Shown: positions 14,299 to 26,946, counted from the first letter of the stretch. The stretch: 64,000 bases of DNA from Apoderus coryli (GCA_911728435.2 OU452210.1:7626001-7690000); one strand, 5' to 3'. Notes: a model not told the origin generated them from the letters alone. Made by a program: numbers and translations.

Positions 14299-14344
14299 AT
14301 AATATATGTTTCGACCCTAGCTAAGGTCATCAACAGTTATGGTA
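14299..14344 (-). ncRNA. Degenerate hammerhead-like motif
   Basis: Minus strand: CTGTTGA (14336-14330; consensus CUGANGA, so the invariant A6 is U), one extra base, helix II GACC/GGTC, GAAA (14312-14309), short ACATAT region, and a 4-bp helix I joining TATAA-side bases to the TTAT after the site. The layout equals the better copies elsewhere in the window, but the A6 change predicts no cleavage. Confidence 0.3.
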
Positions 14345-17300
14345 TGAATTGTATAACTACAATGAAGTTACAATATTATGGATATACTTTTAACAATACG
14401 TTATAAGAAGTTCGATATTAGAAATAGTGACATAAATGTATTGAACATTGATTTAATAATTCTCTATTTCCATTCGTTTTTCTGAGGTTTCAGATTCTTC
14501 TCATAATTAATAAAATCTCTGGTACCTATCTATTATTTGACAACGAAATTAAATCATACATAACATGAACTTGACCAACAAGTTTGTTAAAAGTTTTTTT
14601 GTAACTTATTATTTAGTAGGTGGTTTTTGTTAAGTTAATATTACTAATAATAAATAAAAAAGAATAAAGCTGGTAGGTATATGGAAAAATAATTAGTGAA
14701 TCAAAGCATAGTATTAAAGCAAAGGTGTTTTGATACTATTAGTACCCAAATCGGTTTTTAAAGTTTTTTGTTCACAGGAAAAAAGTGCCCACGTCATGGG
14801 ATTTTTAACATCTGCTTACTTTTATAACATAACGCATACGCAGCATACATAAGTTCCTTAGGCAATTGTTTTCGATCAACAACTGCTTCATTTTTTGGTT
14901 TTTAAAATTGATTTATTACATAATTTTCGTTATATATTTAAGTTTACACATGGTCCTTGCATAGATTTACCAAATCGCACATACAGGAAATACAGTTTTA
15001 ACAAGCGTTTAACTTCCTAGTCGAATATCCTACCAATATTCTAAAATAAAAAAAAAATAAAAAACTAAATGAGATTTTTTAATCATAACCAGATGTTTAT
15101 ATTCAGGTATAAACTGTGTACTTTTTTTATTTCAATATGTTAAATCATTTTACCACCATGCTAAAAACACTTAAATTCTAGACCAATATTTTTGTATTCA
15201 ATTCAACCCATTTTATTGTTTCTTTGTTTATACGTTCTTGTTAGTAATTAAAACCTAAAATTAAATTTATTACCCACTTCATTCAGGTTTTTGTCCCACT
15301 TTGTATTTTTGTATCACATTAAGAGAATCTTTTTTCAGACATATAGAAATAGAAATTAATTAATATGCGCGGTTTAGATATAGGTACACTGTGTCCGTAG
15401 TAATTTCACAATAAATTCTACAGAGTGCGCTCCATAATTTCTGGTTTTAATGGGACGATCTGTAATTCAAAAATGAGTGGTATAAAGACAATCCGTAAAA
15501 TGTATTCCTGATACTACTCACAAAATATTTTTATATAAATGAGTATACCTACATTTCATGATGACGCCGATCTTTAGAAATACATACCGGGCGTAAAAAT
15601 TAATCATATAATGTAAGGAATACAGTTTTGAATCGAATTAACATTATTGATTTCGGAACCAGACTTAGGGTTTACTGAAATAAAACTACTAATTTGTATA
15701 ATTCCGACAAATGTCAAGGTGTCAACTCAATTAATGAAGAATATCAAATAAGAAGCAATTTGTCATTATCAAACAGAACAAAGCCCACGTATTTCTTTGA
15801 AATTGTTGTGACAAATAAATGTCTTTTGTAACGTAAACTGAGTATATTATATTAAAAGTAGCTTTTTTTATTAATATCTTAAATATAAAAATAGACCTTA
15901 AAACCGTCTGTGTGCAATGAAAACATAAAAAGAATCTAATGCATCAAAATAAATGGATGTTGCTTGATAATAATACAGCTATTAAAATGAAAAATTGATG
16001 AAAAGGTACCACAAATTTTATGTTTTCTACAAAGTAAAAAAATGTGTTCATTGTGATTTACAGTGCGTCCATAAAAATTGGCATTTAAAAGAAATCACTT
16101 ACATTTCTTTTTTATTTATTATCAAGAATATTTATTACATGTTTAAATGTGTGGAATTTGGATATATTTGTTTATTATATTTAAGATAAAATTCAGTTTA
16201 TTGATCAAAATCAAAATATATCTTATATCTTGTTCATTACTAGTTTTTTTACATTAAAGTTGACGATACGCCAATATTAAGCAATGCCTATTTTTGGTAA
16301 TAGTGGCCCCTGGCTCAGATACTTTCTGGGCACCCCTCGTAGTATTAGGAAAGCATTTAGAGCAATGTGACCAGGATTTCTGCCAAATTAGCGTTCTCTT
16401 TGCTTGTGCTGGCTTGAAAAATTTTAAACTTGGCGGATGGCGGATTTTTGTCGTGGTCATTCGGGGAATTTTGACGAATAGTAACTTAATCAAACTAGAT
16501 CAATAATTATACTATACTACTCGTATGTTGAAATGATCACCCTCTCCAAATAAATGGTGGCGAGACTTAAATACAAGTACCGACTATTTAGATAAGTCTA
16601 GATATGGGCAACCCCCAGCCCCCCATCAGCTTCAATTCGGCCCGCGAGAGATTCAGAAATCTCTACCAACCTAAAACTGTATTCTGCAAATGACTAAAAT
16701 CGATAAATAATATTATTAACCGTGTACCTGCGTAAGTGTAATGTGGAAGTTGATCGAGCTTCAAGAAGACTCATATTTGAAGTCTAAATTTGATGATGAA
16801 TTTTACAGAACAGAAGTTTTCGCACAAAAAATAAGTTGCATATTCGGAAGCATCGTACTTGGCTTACAGATGTTAATTAACAAAACACTATATTGACCCC
16901 AATATTGATAATCTCTCTCAGGTTCAAACTCAAGTCTCTCATTAATTTTCATTGGATTTCCATCTTTTTTTTTTGTTAATTTGTTATATTTAATTATTTT
17001 ACACAATGAAATCAAATTTTCAAACAATATTGAGATATACTATATATCTCAGTTTGAGAGCTTTTAACAAAAAAAATAAGAGGTAGAATAAAAGCTTAAT
17101 AATAATAAAATTAAATATGTAGGTATTTACTATTTACAATAGTAAGAGGACTTTCTCAAAAAATCTATACACAATCGGTCATAATATTATCTTTTATTGA
17201 GTTAGGATCCAAGGAATTTCATTCTCAAAAAATAGTCAATGAATATATATATAATATATATAGTTTTGCACTGAATCAAAACATACACTAAAAAAGTGTT

Positions 17301-17644
17301 CAAGTGCACATCATAACCTTAAATACTTCAATTTAATATTCTAAATTTGAATTCTCATGTTAAAAGTGCGAAACAATACGTATAATAATAAAATACGCTG
17401 TTTGGAAGTAGTTTGGAATACTGGTTGAAATTCCGAAATACTATTAATAGGATTTTGAGAATTATTCTTTAAAAATTAAGCAAAAAAACTTACCCTTGAA
17501 GTCGAAGCGTTGCGGTTAGTAGGTATTTGTAAGTTCTGTAAAAATAAATTTGATTAAAAGCGGAAAAAATTAGATCAATCAGACATAGTGACCTAATTTA
17601 GAAAAATTAGTAATTGTGTATTCGTCTGTAGTAATAGTAAAACA
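14345..17644. other. AT-rich intergenic DNA, no gene seen
   Basis: No supported gene. A phrase CACCCTGTATATATT lies just upstream at 14123. A slightly less AT-rich patch at 16254-16700 carries overlapping ORFs on both strands without recognisable motifs and may be an old repeat. Confidence 0.4.
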
Positions 17645-17702
17645 TTAAATACAAACGGACGACGTTTCGTGGATTTATTTCCACTTTCTCAGGCTGCAAT
17701 AA
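17645..17702 (-). ncRNA. Degenerate hammerhead-like motif
   Basis: Minus strand: CTGAGAA (17692-17686; G8 of the CUGANGA box is A), one extra base, a perfect 5-bp helix II GTGGA/TCCAC with AATAAA loop, GAAA, then ACGTC as the short palindrome plus UC site. Helix I is weak (two pairs). Probably a dead relative of the other hammerhead-like motifs. Confidence 0.3.
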
Positions 17703-17819
17703 AAACAAACCATTGACTTACCACAACAACAATTTTATAACGATTATTACATAAGTAACGTTAAAAATAATTCATATAACGTGAAATGTGAGATATTTTT
17801 CATTTGGATTGAACTACAA

Positions 17820-17977
17820 CTTTCTTATATATTGTAGTTTTTTCATATGTCGCTTCGTTTACGAGATAAAAATTTAAAACATTTTTCATTATACCAAGAA
17901 TATTTGCGAATAATTCGACTAAAAATCAAACAATGCTTTTCCGGACGTACGCGTCTTTTTGAAACACCCTGTATAAA
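17820..17977. repeat. Terminal part of a repeat shared with 38797-39493
   Basis: The segment TTTTTTCATATGTCGCTTCG through GCGAATAATTCGACTAAAAA matches 39115-39210, and the end GACGCGTCTTTTTGAAACAC followed by CCTGTATA matches, in inverse orientation, the CAGGGTGTTTCAAAAAGACG phrase at 38798. The two loci therefore share an element with an end phrase CAGGGTGTTTCAAAAA. Confidence 0.65.
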
Positions 17978-20900
17978 GGTACATATTGATTATGACGATC
18001 TATATTTTAAAATAATTACATTAAAAATTTACTGTTTAACAAATAAAATATCTGATAATCAAAATTACCTGACTTAAACTAAAGAATGTTAGTCAAAAGT
18101 ATCAGTAGGCACTTGAAAAAGAAAAAAAACTTAAAGCATTAGATGTCTGTTTTAGTAAATCCTCTCACAAATTAAAACGTAGGTAACTATTTTAAAAACT
18201 TTATAAATAGCACATATGTTTGTTATGCTTAACCCTTCGTTCTTTTTATAAATCCCTTGAAACTAACACTTTTCTAATAAGATATTCAACATAATCCAAC
18301 AGATGCGTAGAGGATTACGTATGGTAAAATAGTATTTTACATTTTTATTCATGCGAAATATGACATTCTAATAAACGGAAGTAGAAAAAAGAATATTTTT
18401 TTTTAATAAATTTTCACCAACTCGCAACGTGCCCATGCTAAGATTGGTGAAGATATGTAGTAAAAAAAATGGGCCAAAATCTCGAATTTTGGCAACAAAA
18501 GTTTTATTATCACTCAAAGAATCGCTTCCTAAAATTTTCAGGTGCAAATTGGAACATCCTGTATATCTTTGAACGTGATTTATATTTTATGCAATGTAAT
18601 GAGTTTTGCGATATTTTTTTTCTTGGACAGATATGGTATCTGATCCACGATCTTTGCCGTTTTTCCTCAACTCCAGATGGCATTGATTGTTTCGAAATAT
18701 AGGAAAATTCATCGTATACTAAGACGAACTTTGCGATTCGAAAATATTACAGTATAGTGTTTCTAAAGTTAGTTTAAAATGATACAAAAAAACACAACTC
18801 CATATCGCTTTGTAATGTCAATGTCGATAGTATCCGTCCATAGGCGCACCCTTTTAACTCTTCATAACAATACATGTCCTACGATATTTTAAAAATCCTT
18901 TATGTATTAACAATAATTATATGTTTATTTGTATAAGAGTATACTGTATTTTTCCTTGCCGCTCCAACACGGCAACATATAACCCTACGCTGTAAAAAAA
19001 CTGTTTTTGTTTTTAGAAGTTTAGACATCAATGCATACACATACCTTTATAATAATTAATACTATTGTTAATAGGTACTTGTTATGCATATAAGTAGATA
19101 CTTTTATAATAATATGCTTCTGATATTATAAACTAACAACAAAGTTTACTCACTTAGTCAGTGACATTTTCTATAGAACTTAAAAATTTTATAATATGTG
19201 ATCGCCTTTCATTTTATTAATCTAAGAAAAACTATTGAACAGATCATGATTGCAATATTTTGTCACCGTGTTTTACTGTCAGACACAAATTTTCTTGTTT
19301 AAATTCCACATTAAGTCTTCGCCATACTATATGATGATCCGATTATATTTAGATTAATCTGAGAAAATAACACGTTGCCAAAAATTATTTGTTTCATTCA
19401 TATATTTATTTGCAAACTCTTTTTTCCGATTAATTGTTTCCAGTCACTGTAGTTATTTTTATTACTGTCGGTATCCTTTGGCAGGCATGATTTATTATTC
19501 GATGCCCTTTTATAATGTAAAGAGGCATGGGAACGGATAGCCCCGGTAGAGTCGTTAAATTTATATATTTTAAATTAACTTTGGACAAACTATAACATTA
19601 TCAGCTTACCTTGATTTTCCTTCGGAAAGCAGCACTACAGACTCTTCCTTGAAGGTATTAGGAGCGGAAGAATCCAGGTATCACTTATAAACACGGGACA
19701 GTTAAAAGTAACTCGCTGGGGTATGTAATTAATAATTAATACCCCATTGTACTAACGCGCGGTTAGAATTTCACTTCCCACACAAAAATCTGACTGCTAA
19801 TAATAAGAATTATTAAATAGTCCTAATATACGCGCGCATTGGTATGCAAAGCAAAAAGTGTTTACACTGTTTTTTGCTACAACCTAAACACAACAATACA
19901 AATTCCTTATCTCTAGTAATACGGTGCGTACAAAAATATAGGAGAAAAATTATACGCTGCATCCTATGTATATTGTATATGTATAAAATTATTATATTGC
20001 CATTTTTCGTGTTGATATTCAACTTTGTTCTACTAATATTTATTTATCCCACCGTAAATGTACACCTGAAGTACATAAGGTATTATTGGGGTCATATCCT
20101 GTGTAAGGGCATCTAAAGGGCGGAAGAAAATCTGTACAACCCCGGATATGAAATTTTACGAAGATAATATGAATGAATTACAATCACTGAAGGAACAGAA
20201 TATTATTACGTAACACCTTTTAATTTCTTTATATCATTTGGAGGAGTAAAGATGTTCTTTTTACTACACCAGAAAGCAAGGGTATTGTATAATTTATCTT
20301 CATTTGTTATCCTTCCCAGTTTGTTTTAACACCCTTATGAATACAAACTGCTAAGAGAATAGAGTAAATTAAGGGACAAAGTTTATTTGAAATAAGTGTT
20401 AGTGACGATTACTTTTGCAATACATCAAAGTATTTACAATTTCGTAGGTAGGTATAGGACAGAAAAGCTTGGACCCTAGTGTAGGGTCTGTACTCTTCTG
20501 TATTAAAAATAATTTGTTAGAACGTATTATAAGATAATTAATTATGTTCTTTTTTGGCCTAATTGACACGTTTTGTCTTGAGAACTGAGCGCTACCTAAT
20601 GTACAGATGAATGTGGGAACATGCCCTAGCTAGGGGATGAAATCTATTCCTCCGGAGCTTCTCCTTTCTATTCAGAACGCGGAGGATTATGTCCTGCTTG
20701 CCTTCGATCATAGATCTTTTTCGTCTCGTCTTATGTTTTTTACTATCCGCTTAATTTTGTTTTGTCCGTACTGGTGGGTCAGTTGTGCTTGATAATCTCC
20801 GTCAGCATGCAAATTCAGCTATTGTTGGGGCCAGTAGGTTGGGTCACCTGGATTGGTTGTGGCACTGGCGTCTGCTATGAGGTGCTTGGATCCAAAGGAC

Positions 20901-21098
20901 GATGTTTGCATGCTGGTACCCTGGCCTGGTTGGTCTGTTTTCTTCTTCGGAGCCTGTGGCTTGCTGCGTGAAATCCTCTTGTTCTCGAATGTCTGTCTGT
21001 TAGGGTGTTAGTATAATTCACTTCACTCCATAGATGTTTATATTATTTATAATAGCAAAGATTGAGTGTATTAATATTTGATAATAGTGTGTCACTTA
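17978..21098. other. Intergenic DNA, no gene seen
   Basis: No supported gene. The stretch at about 20560-21000 is noticeably richer in GC than its surroundings and holds an ORF (20762-20971) without recognisable motif; it may be an old element. A 30-base near-palindrome (TGGGGTAT ... ATACCCCA) lies at 19717-19746. The fragment at 18420-18580 ends in the transposon-end-like phrase GGAACATCCTGTATATC. Confidence 0.4.
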
Positions 21099-21100
21099 TA

Positions 21101-22017
21101 CACTGTGTCCAAGATAAGAATGGGATAGCATTGGAATCTTGGAAACTGTAGGAGTTACAATGTCTGTTAGATTAAAGAAAAGTTGTACAATTTAAACACC
21201 TTTTAAATTGTGTTTTCAAAAGTAAACTAACTTCAGTCGTTTCCGAAAATTTTTGAAAAAACGATTTCTTTGCAATTTTGGTTTTTATTTATTTCTGGCA
21301 TTATTTTTACAGATATAAAAAAATTCAGCGCTCTGTCATTGTTAGTTTTTGAGGAGAAAAAGATAGGGATTACAAATTTTCACTACCACGTTTCGTTTTG
21401 AAAATCCATCATCAACATTATTTCGTCGTTACTCACAATTATTTATTATTATTTGCCAATTTATTTCTGTTTCAGTACAACATATTATTCTGTACGCGGT
21501 TTTTTAAATTTAGTTGAAATTTTTGTGCTTTTTGAAGTTATTAAAAGAACGCCTTTCTCAGATGAATGTTTTACGCAAAATAAGTGCCAAACTATGGCGA
21601 TCTTTCTTGGATAATTTTAAATAACAGCTAAAAACACTAAAAACTTGTTTAAACCATTACGTGTGATATACCAATTATTTTTGAATTTAAAAAAACAAAG
21701 TTGATGGTGGTTTTTCAAAAACAAAACGTCGGTAGTGAAAATTTGTAAACGCTATCTTTTTCTGCTCAAAAAGTAACAATGAGAAAGTGCTTTTCATTTT
21801 TTTATAAATGAAAAAATAATGTAAGAAATAAAACCTAAAATCGCAAAAAATCGTTTTGCCAAAAATTCTCGAAAACAGTTAAAGTTACTTTACTCTTGAA
21901 AAAAACCATTTAAAAGGTGTTTAAATTGCTCAACTTTGCTCTAATTCAACCGACATTGTGTAACATCTACCGTTTCCAAGATTCCAATGCTATCCCATTC
22001 TTATCTTGGACAGAGTG
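21101..22017. mobile_element. 917-bp foldback element with TA target duplication
   Basis: Starts CACTGTGTCCAAGATAAGAA and ends with its inverse, flanked by TA on both sides (21099-21100 and 22018-22019). The outer ~60 bases of the two ends are nearly perfect inverted repeats (through AAACTGTAG/CTACCGTTT). Inner segments also pair: the AAATTGTGTTTTCAAAAGTA, GAAAATTTTTGAAAAAACGA and GGAGAAAAAGATAG blocks of the left side reappear inverted on the right, giving arms of about 300 bases around a unique centre of roughly 270. No transposase is encoded. TA duplication points to Tc1/mariner-type mobilisation. Copies: 6840-7501 and a fragment at 24545-24672. Confidence 0.9.
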
Positions 22018-22089
22018 TATAAAATAAAATAAATTGTCAGTAGAATACAATAGAATAAAATGTAGGTATATCTAATCTAATTTATTTGG

Positions 22090-22372
22090 AAATTTAGTGC
22101 ATATATACATACCAGCGTTTCAGCTGTAAAAAAATATCTTGAGCTTCTTCAGTCTCCATTGATTGAGAGTCTTCTTCCTTCTTGTCTTCATCCTTCAACT
22201 GCTGTTGAACATCCTCAGTTCGTTCACCTCCTCCTCCTCAATGAGTTGATTCCTCTCCTCTAAATATTCTTCTGAAGATATTCCCAATTGATTCTTCAGA
22301 AATTGTCGCATGATTACTTCTGGATCTCGTCTTTTTTCCATTTGGCGCATGACTCCTACTAATGGAACTAAA
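22090..22372 (-). pseudogene. Unidentified acidic protein fragment with frameshift
   Basis: The minus strand reads VGVMRQMEKRRDPEVIMRQF, then LKNQLGISSEEYLEERNQL and a run of glutamates; a frame change at the GAGGAGGAGG run lets it continue as ERTEDVQQQLKDEDKKEEDS and METEEAQDIFLQLKRW. The sequence is protein-like and charged, probably helical, but I do not recognise the family. It could be a decayed retrocopy, a fragment of a transposon ORF, or an exon of an unseen gene. No intron or start codon is evident. Confidence 0.4.
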
Positions 22373-22544
22373 ACCTTTTATCTGAATATTTTATAAGGCT
22401 AAATACCGCTGCTCTATGGAAACTTGTGACCAGGACTGCGGTCAAATGATTCCCAATATTGAGCCTCTAAATTGATCTTGATATTGCTGGTCGGCTATCA
22501 TCCTATGGGACACAGTTCCAGTACGTGTGCAAACAAATCAGTAG

Positions 22545-23215
22545 GTTGTGTCGCCCCAAAACGTTCCCGACATGATAATGACATGATAATATAATCAAAA
22601 TATATATCACCTGCGTAACGAAACAGAATTTTAATAATTGCATTATTTTCATTATTTCCAATAAACTAACGTACCAAACTAACTACTTTATTCAAAAATT
22701 TAAAAAAATATATTGCCAGGGCTGGGATTCGAACTCATAACCTTCCGCATACCAAGCGAACCCTCTACCAATCTGTTAAAGTACTCAATTACTTTAGATT
22801 ACACTATTTTGTCGAGAATTAGGGGGGCAGATATCAAAAGTGACCTATCGCAGTAAAGCAAAAATGCTTTAAAATTATGTATCACGCGACCCCTACTGCT
22901 ATTTGAAAATTTAGCGGTTGGGTCCACCCCTATCACAGGGCTTAAGCGATTTCAACCAAAAACTAACGAGAGAGGACTGCCCCAAACTCATACACCAAAA
23001 TTTCGCTCAATTGGTTAAAGCGTTTGGACGCTATCGTGGTAGAATACATACATAACACAGACAGACTTCCATCTGAAAATGATCTTAGTCGTCTCAAGGA
23101 ACTTCAAAATGGTTGGTTTTCGCGCGTTCACATTAGTTTCCCTGTGCGGGAAAGTAAAATGCATTCTGATAAACGAATCAGGACTATTTTTTCTTTCACC
23201 GATGCCGATGGATGA
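22545..23215 (+). repeat. Dispersed repeat with tRNA-Ala-like segment, copy 1
   Basis: This shares with 39493-40015 the blocks TTGTGTCGCC-CC-AAAAC, ACCTGCGTAACGAAACA, GTCCACCCCTATCACAGGG, TTAAAGCGTTT-GACGCTATC and CCTGTGCGGGAAAGTAAAAT. At 22725-22800 it contains, in inverse orientation, a tRNA-like piece: B-box GTTCGAATCCC-type bases, an anticodon-arm-like TTCGCTTGGTATGCGGA, and GGTAGAGGG. Copy 3 at 51295-51655 has the same tRNA-like piece. The small ORF 23024-23215 is part of the repeat. Superfamily unknown. Confidence 0.75.
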
Positions 23216-23900
23216 ACACAAAAATTGTTAGGGATTGGTTTTGAATATTTGAATAAATGGCATAAATCTGAACCAAGCTGGTCAGTTTACCAGAAACGAT
23301 ATAGTCACATTCTTGCTCTGAAGCTGCGGTGGTATGATGGTGTAATATAAGACTACTGTCTTCTTTGTAACTGGAAATTAAATAAAGAACGTCATTCGTC
23401 ATTTATATACAAAAGAAATTAAGCTGATGACAAGACTGAGCGCTGTGGATACCTGCATTTATTTAGTAGGTGTGAAAGGAGGAGAGACATTAGTATGTCA
23501 AGTTGTCATGGAATAAGCAGCGTTTCATGTGCGTGAAAAATACCTCTTGCATAGAAATCTTGAATCGAAATTTTTCGGACAGTCGAGTGTTAGGAATTCC
23601 GTTGGAGAAGAAGATAGAACAAAATATTAGGACAATTTCAGACATAGAAAGAGTTAATTGGTGGCAAAATTTGTATCTTCCCTTGTGAGTTGAGTTGGAA
23701 GTTTTGTGCAAACAGTGAGCCACAAAATTAGGCTTTTCCTTTAATGTAAATGTAAATAATGTTGGATAAGACCTTGCAAATTGCCCTCGTAACATATTTA
23801 ATTCACTAGTAAATACGATTTTATAATTTTAGCATAAATTCAAAAAAAAAATCATAGATAACAACACTTTGTAGTAAAATAAAAGTATGTAGGTACGTCC
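23216..23900. other. Intergenic DNA with unassigned ORFs
   Basis: ORFs 23490-23795 (minus) and 23503-23688 (plus) overlap antiparallel. The plus frame reads IEKKIEQNIRTISDIERVNW-like text (LGIPLEKKIEQNIRTISDIE), which looks protein-like but is not identified; it may be a transposon remnant. Confidence 0.3.
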
Positions 23901-26230
23901 GTCAGTCGATTACATTATTTTTATTCTTCATAACAAAATAATACTAGCACCATATCGATATATTTTTTTATACTCAACAAAATCTACACAATATATTTTT
24001 TACATCCATGATTAATACCAAACAATATATCTATGAATAATTTGAAAGAAAAATTTCTATAAAATTAGTCAGTAGCGTGTTAACATTCGTACGAGAAGGA
24101 TCGTGTAGTGTAGTAAAAGTTATTATTTATATTTTGGTGTAAATTTGTTAATAATTATTAATAGTTTTTGAAAATTTAAGTGAAAAATTTCTCCAATTAG
24201 ATAATTGCACATTAGGGTAAGTACTTAGATTAATTACCTAATTATTGATAAAAATAATTAATTATCAAAGCCTACACGGTCCGTCAATAAACGCGCGCGT
24301 ATTCTACTAATTCAAATATCACTAGTCGTACATTTAATCATTGGTACACATTTCAAATTCAATGCATATATTCCTTAGTGGTTATTATTTTTAACCTACA
24401 TAATAAACTTGATGGAACCAAGGGTTGATTAGATGAGGGTGGCTTTTAGTCATTACTAGATACTCTTTGTAGTATTCTCACCCATAGCCCAACTTACATC
24501 AGCCTGACGGGGCTTTCATATCAGGTGATAATTGAGAAGAGCTTTAGCCGTTTTCGATAATTTTTCAAAAAACGATTTTTTGCGATTTTAGTTTTCATTT
24601 ATTTCTGACATTATTTTTACATATATAAAAACATGCAAAACACTTTCTCATTGTTACTTTTTGAGGAGAATATCAATTAAGTATAATTTGATTGAACTAT
24701 TACCTACATTTCTTTTATTGAAATAATTTTTACAATAATAAACAATACCAATTTTAGAAACAGGATTTACAGCTTAGGTGTTCACCCTTTCTTGAACAGC
24801 ACAGCACATGCAATTATTTATAATGCAAATATGTTTTTATTTAGTTATAATTTATGGAAACACGTGCACATTTATAAAATAAAATATATATAATAATAAT
24901 AAATGTATAATATAAAGAGATAAAATACCGCACTTGACGTAGAACCAAAGCCTTGATAAGGGGTTCGTTGTGTGCATATTCATTTTTTTTATTTAAAATA
25001 TTTTTGATTTCAAAATATGTATTGCTACCAACAAATTAAAAAAAAAACATTGAAATATTAATTTTTTTAATTTTCCGAAAACTCAATTTTGCAATGGTTA
25101 GTTTTTTGAACTTGAAATTATGAACTTTCATGGTGAATTTGGAATTTTTACTAGGCATTAGATAATAAAGTGGCAAAACAACTCTTTGCAAACTCTATTG
25201 TGAACTGAAAAGTGCTTCCTTAAGTTACTTTCATCATAAATCAAAGTTTTGATCGATTCCCATCTAACTACGTTTCTATAATAAACATATAGAATTTCCA
25301 TAACAGTATTAGTCTATTATAAAAGTCTCATCAAAACAAAAATAAATAAATGTTAAGGGAAATTGATTTTAAGATTGAAACTCAATCGATATGATTATGT
25401 ATTTTATTACTAAAATACACGATAGGACATATTATTTTTAACGTGTATATTTGGAAAATCTTGTATTTTTTTATTTAATATTTCTGGTAGTCCGCTATTT
25501 AAAAAAACTTAAAATGAGTCAAAGTAAATAAATTAGCTTAGAAAATAATAAGTTTTCAAATTAATATTTTAATCACACATATTTGAATTAATTTGGCAAA
25601 TATTGGCGGATTTTTAGATGATATATTTTGTTAGTTCAATATATTTTATTTTGTTTATTAATTAATATTGTCATAAATGGAAATGTCTAGAATTTTATTA
25701 TTTTCAAGTTAACATTTTTTAATAAAGAAATGAATTCGTGAAATATTTATAAAAAATTAATTTTCTTCCAAACTTAATTGTTTTTACGCTTAAACCATAA
25801 AAAATCATTAAATTAAATAGTTTGATATATCACAAGCTTGATTGAACTACACCAAAATAACTAGGTAATAAAAAATTGACAAAACATATTTTGAAATTAA
25901 TTATTAACAACCATTATAAATGATTGATTTAAAAAAAAAAAGTTGGCGACAAATTCGATACAGCAAATAGTATATGAGTATGATCTAAACACAAGTTCTA
26001 TTAATTTTCCACAGGGAATATTTGCGGTCACACTGTATATTAAATATAATTTAATAAAAGTAAAACATGTCTAATAATAATAATATAATTAATACATCAG
26101 TTTCTAAAAATATATCGAAATAATAATAAATAAAAAAAGGCAATGAATAAATCGAAGGTTATACAGATGTATTTGGCACATGATGCCCTTTGGCAAAGTG
26201 CATATTATTATTATTTGGTAATAGCAACTG
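23901..26230. other. AT-rich upstream region of Delta, with foldback fragment
   Basis: No gene. At 24545-24672 there is a fragment of the 917-bp foldback family (GTTTTCGATAATTTTTCAAA, TTCTCATTGTTACTTTTTGA). The rest (24700-26200) is very AT-rich with many A- and T-runs. Confidence 0.55.
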
Positions 26231-26585
26231 TCGGGTGGCGTATGGGGGTAGTATTTTGATGACGTATTAAACCATAGTGTGGCAGTGCATGTACTATGTA
26301 CTACTACTACTACTACCCTATAGCAGCCGGTGAGCAGCTGCTCTTGTACTTTTGGGCTGTCGCGTCCCTCATATTAAAGCGGACACACCGGGTGGCTGGC
26401 CATTCGAGGGTAGCGAGCTAACGCGCGAGTTTGGCACTTAAAACTTTTTACAGATACAGATAGAACTTGTGAGTAGTTATGAGTTTGTGGCGGAAGCAAG
26501 AGAGTACCCCTTAGAGCGACCCCCACCACCAAAGCAGACGCTACCACACGCCATACGACTGCTTTTACGCGATGCGACTCTAAGT

Positions 26586-26623
26586 TCAGTCAGTCGGTCT
26601 TACTACAGCATAGTTGTTAGACG
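26586..26623 (+). promoter_or_regulatory. Core promoter of Delta: Inr + DPE
   Basis: Two overlapping arthropod initiators TCAGT lie at 26586-26590 and 26590-26594. Taking the A at 26592 as +1, AGACG at 26619-26623 occupies +28 to +32 exactly and fits the DPE consensus RGWYV. No TATA box is seen at -30, as expected for Inr/DPE promoters. An E-box CAGCTG lies upstream at 26335-26340, and the surrounding 26230-26700 block is much richer in GC than the flanks. Start site is inferred, not measured. Confidence 0.6.
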
Positions 26624-26946
26624 TAACGGACGGTCTCTACAAATACTGGATATATTATTACGTGTGTTTAATAGTGTTGTGAAGTTATGGGGTGTAAATA
26701 CCTAACGAAATACTAATATAATAATTGATATCTTGTTATAAATTAATTTAAACCATTGCATGTGCTGTGCTTGTGGATCATTGCAGTGATTCAGCAACGC
26801 ATGTTGCCAGTGAACTTTGTTGGATATAGTGTTAATCTAATTTTGCCTATGGCGCGATTTTGCAGAATACCTTTGAGGTAACAACTGGAAGGTAGTGGTT
26901 TCTTCTGCCTCTGACGAAGACATCTCGTTAACCTTTCATCATCATC
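26592..26946 (+). other. Predicted 5' UTR of Delta
   Basis: From the inferred start at 26592 to the start codon. It contains at least one short upstream ORF beginning ATGGGGTGTAAATACC near 26687. A start farther upstream is possible, in which case the 78-codon ORF at 26469-26705 would be a long upstream ORF. No splice within the leader could be decided. Confidence 0.4.

Noticed and set aside
19717..19746. 30-base near-palindrome TGGGGTAT ... ATACCCCA.
   Set aside because: Short, with a bulge and low-complexity centre; no flanking structure to support a function.
19813..20116. Antiparallel ORFs at 19813-20022 and 19844-20116.
   Set aside because: Overlapping in opposite strands, with no motif, codon pattern or repeat support.
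22095..22160. A further hammerhead-like match on the minus strand (CTGAAGA, AGCT/AGCT, GAAACGC).
   Set aside because: It lies inside coding-like text (METEEAQDIFLQLKRW) and lacks a usable UH site; the similarity is best explained by chance.
26469..26705. 78-codon ORF just upstream of Delta.
   Set aside because: It spans the inferred core promoter and has no protein features; at most an upstream ORF if transcription begins earlier.
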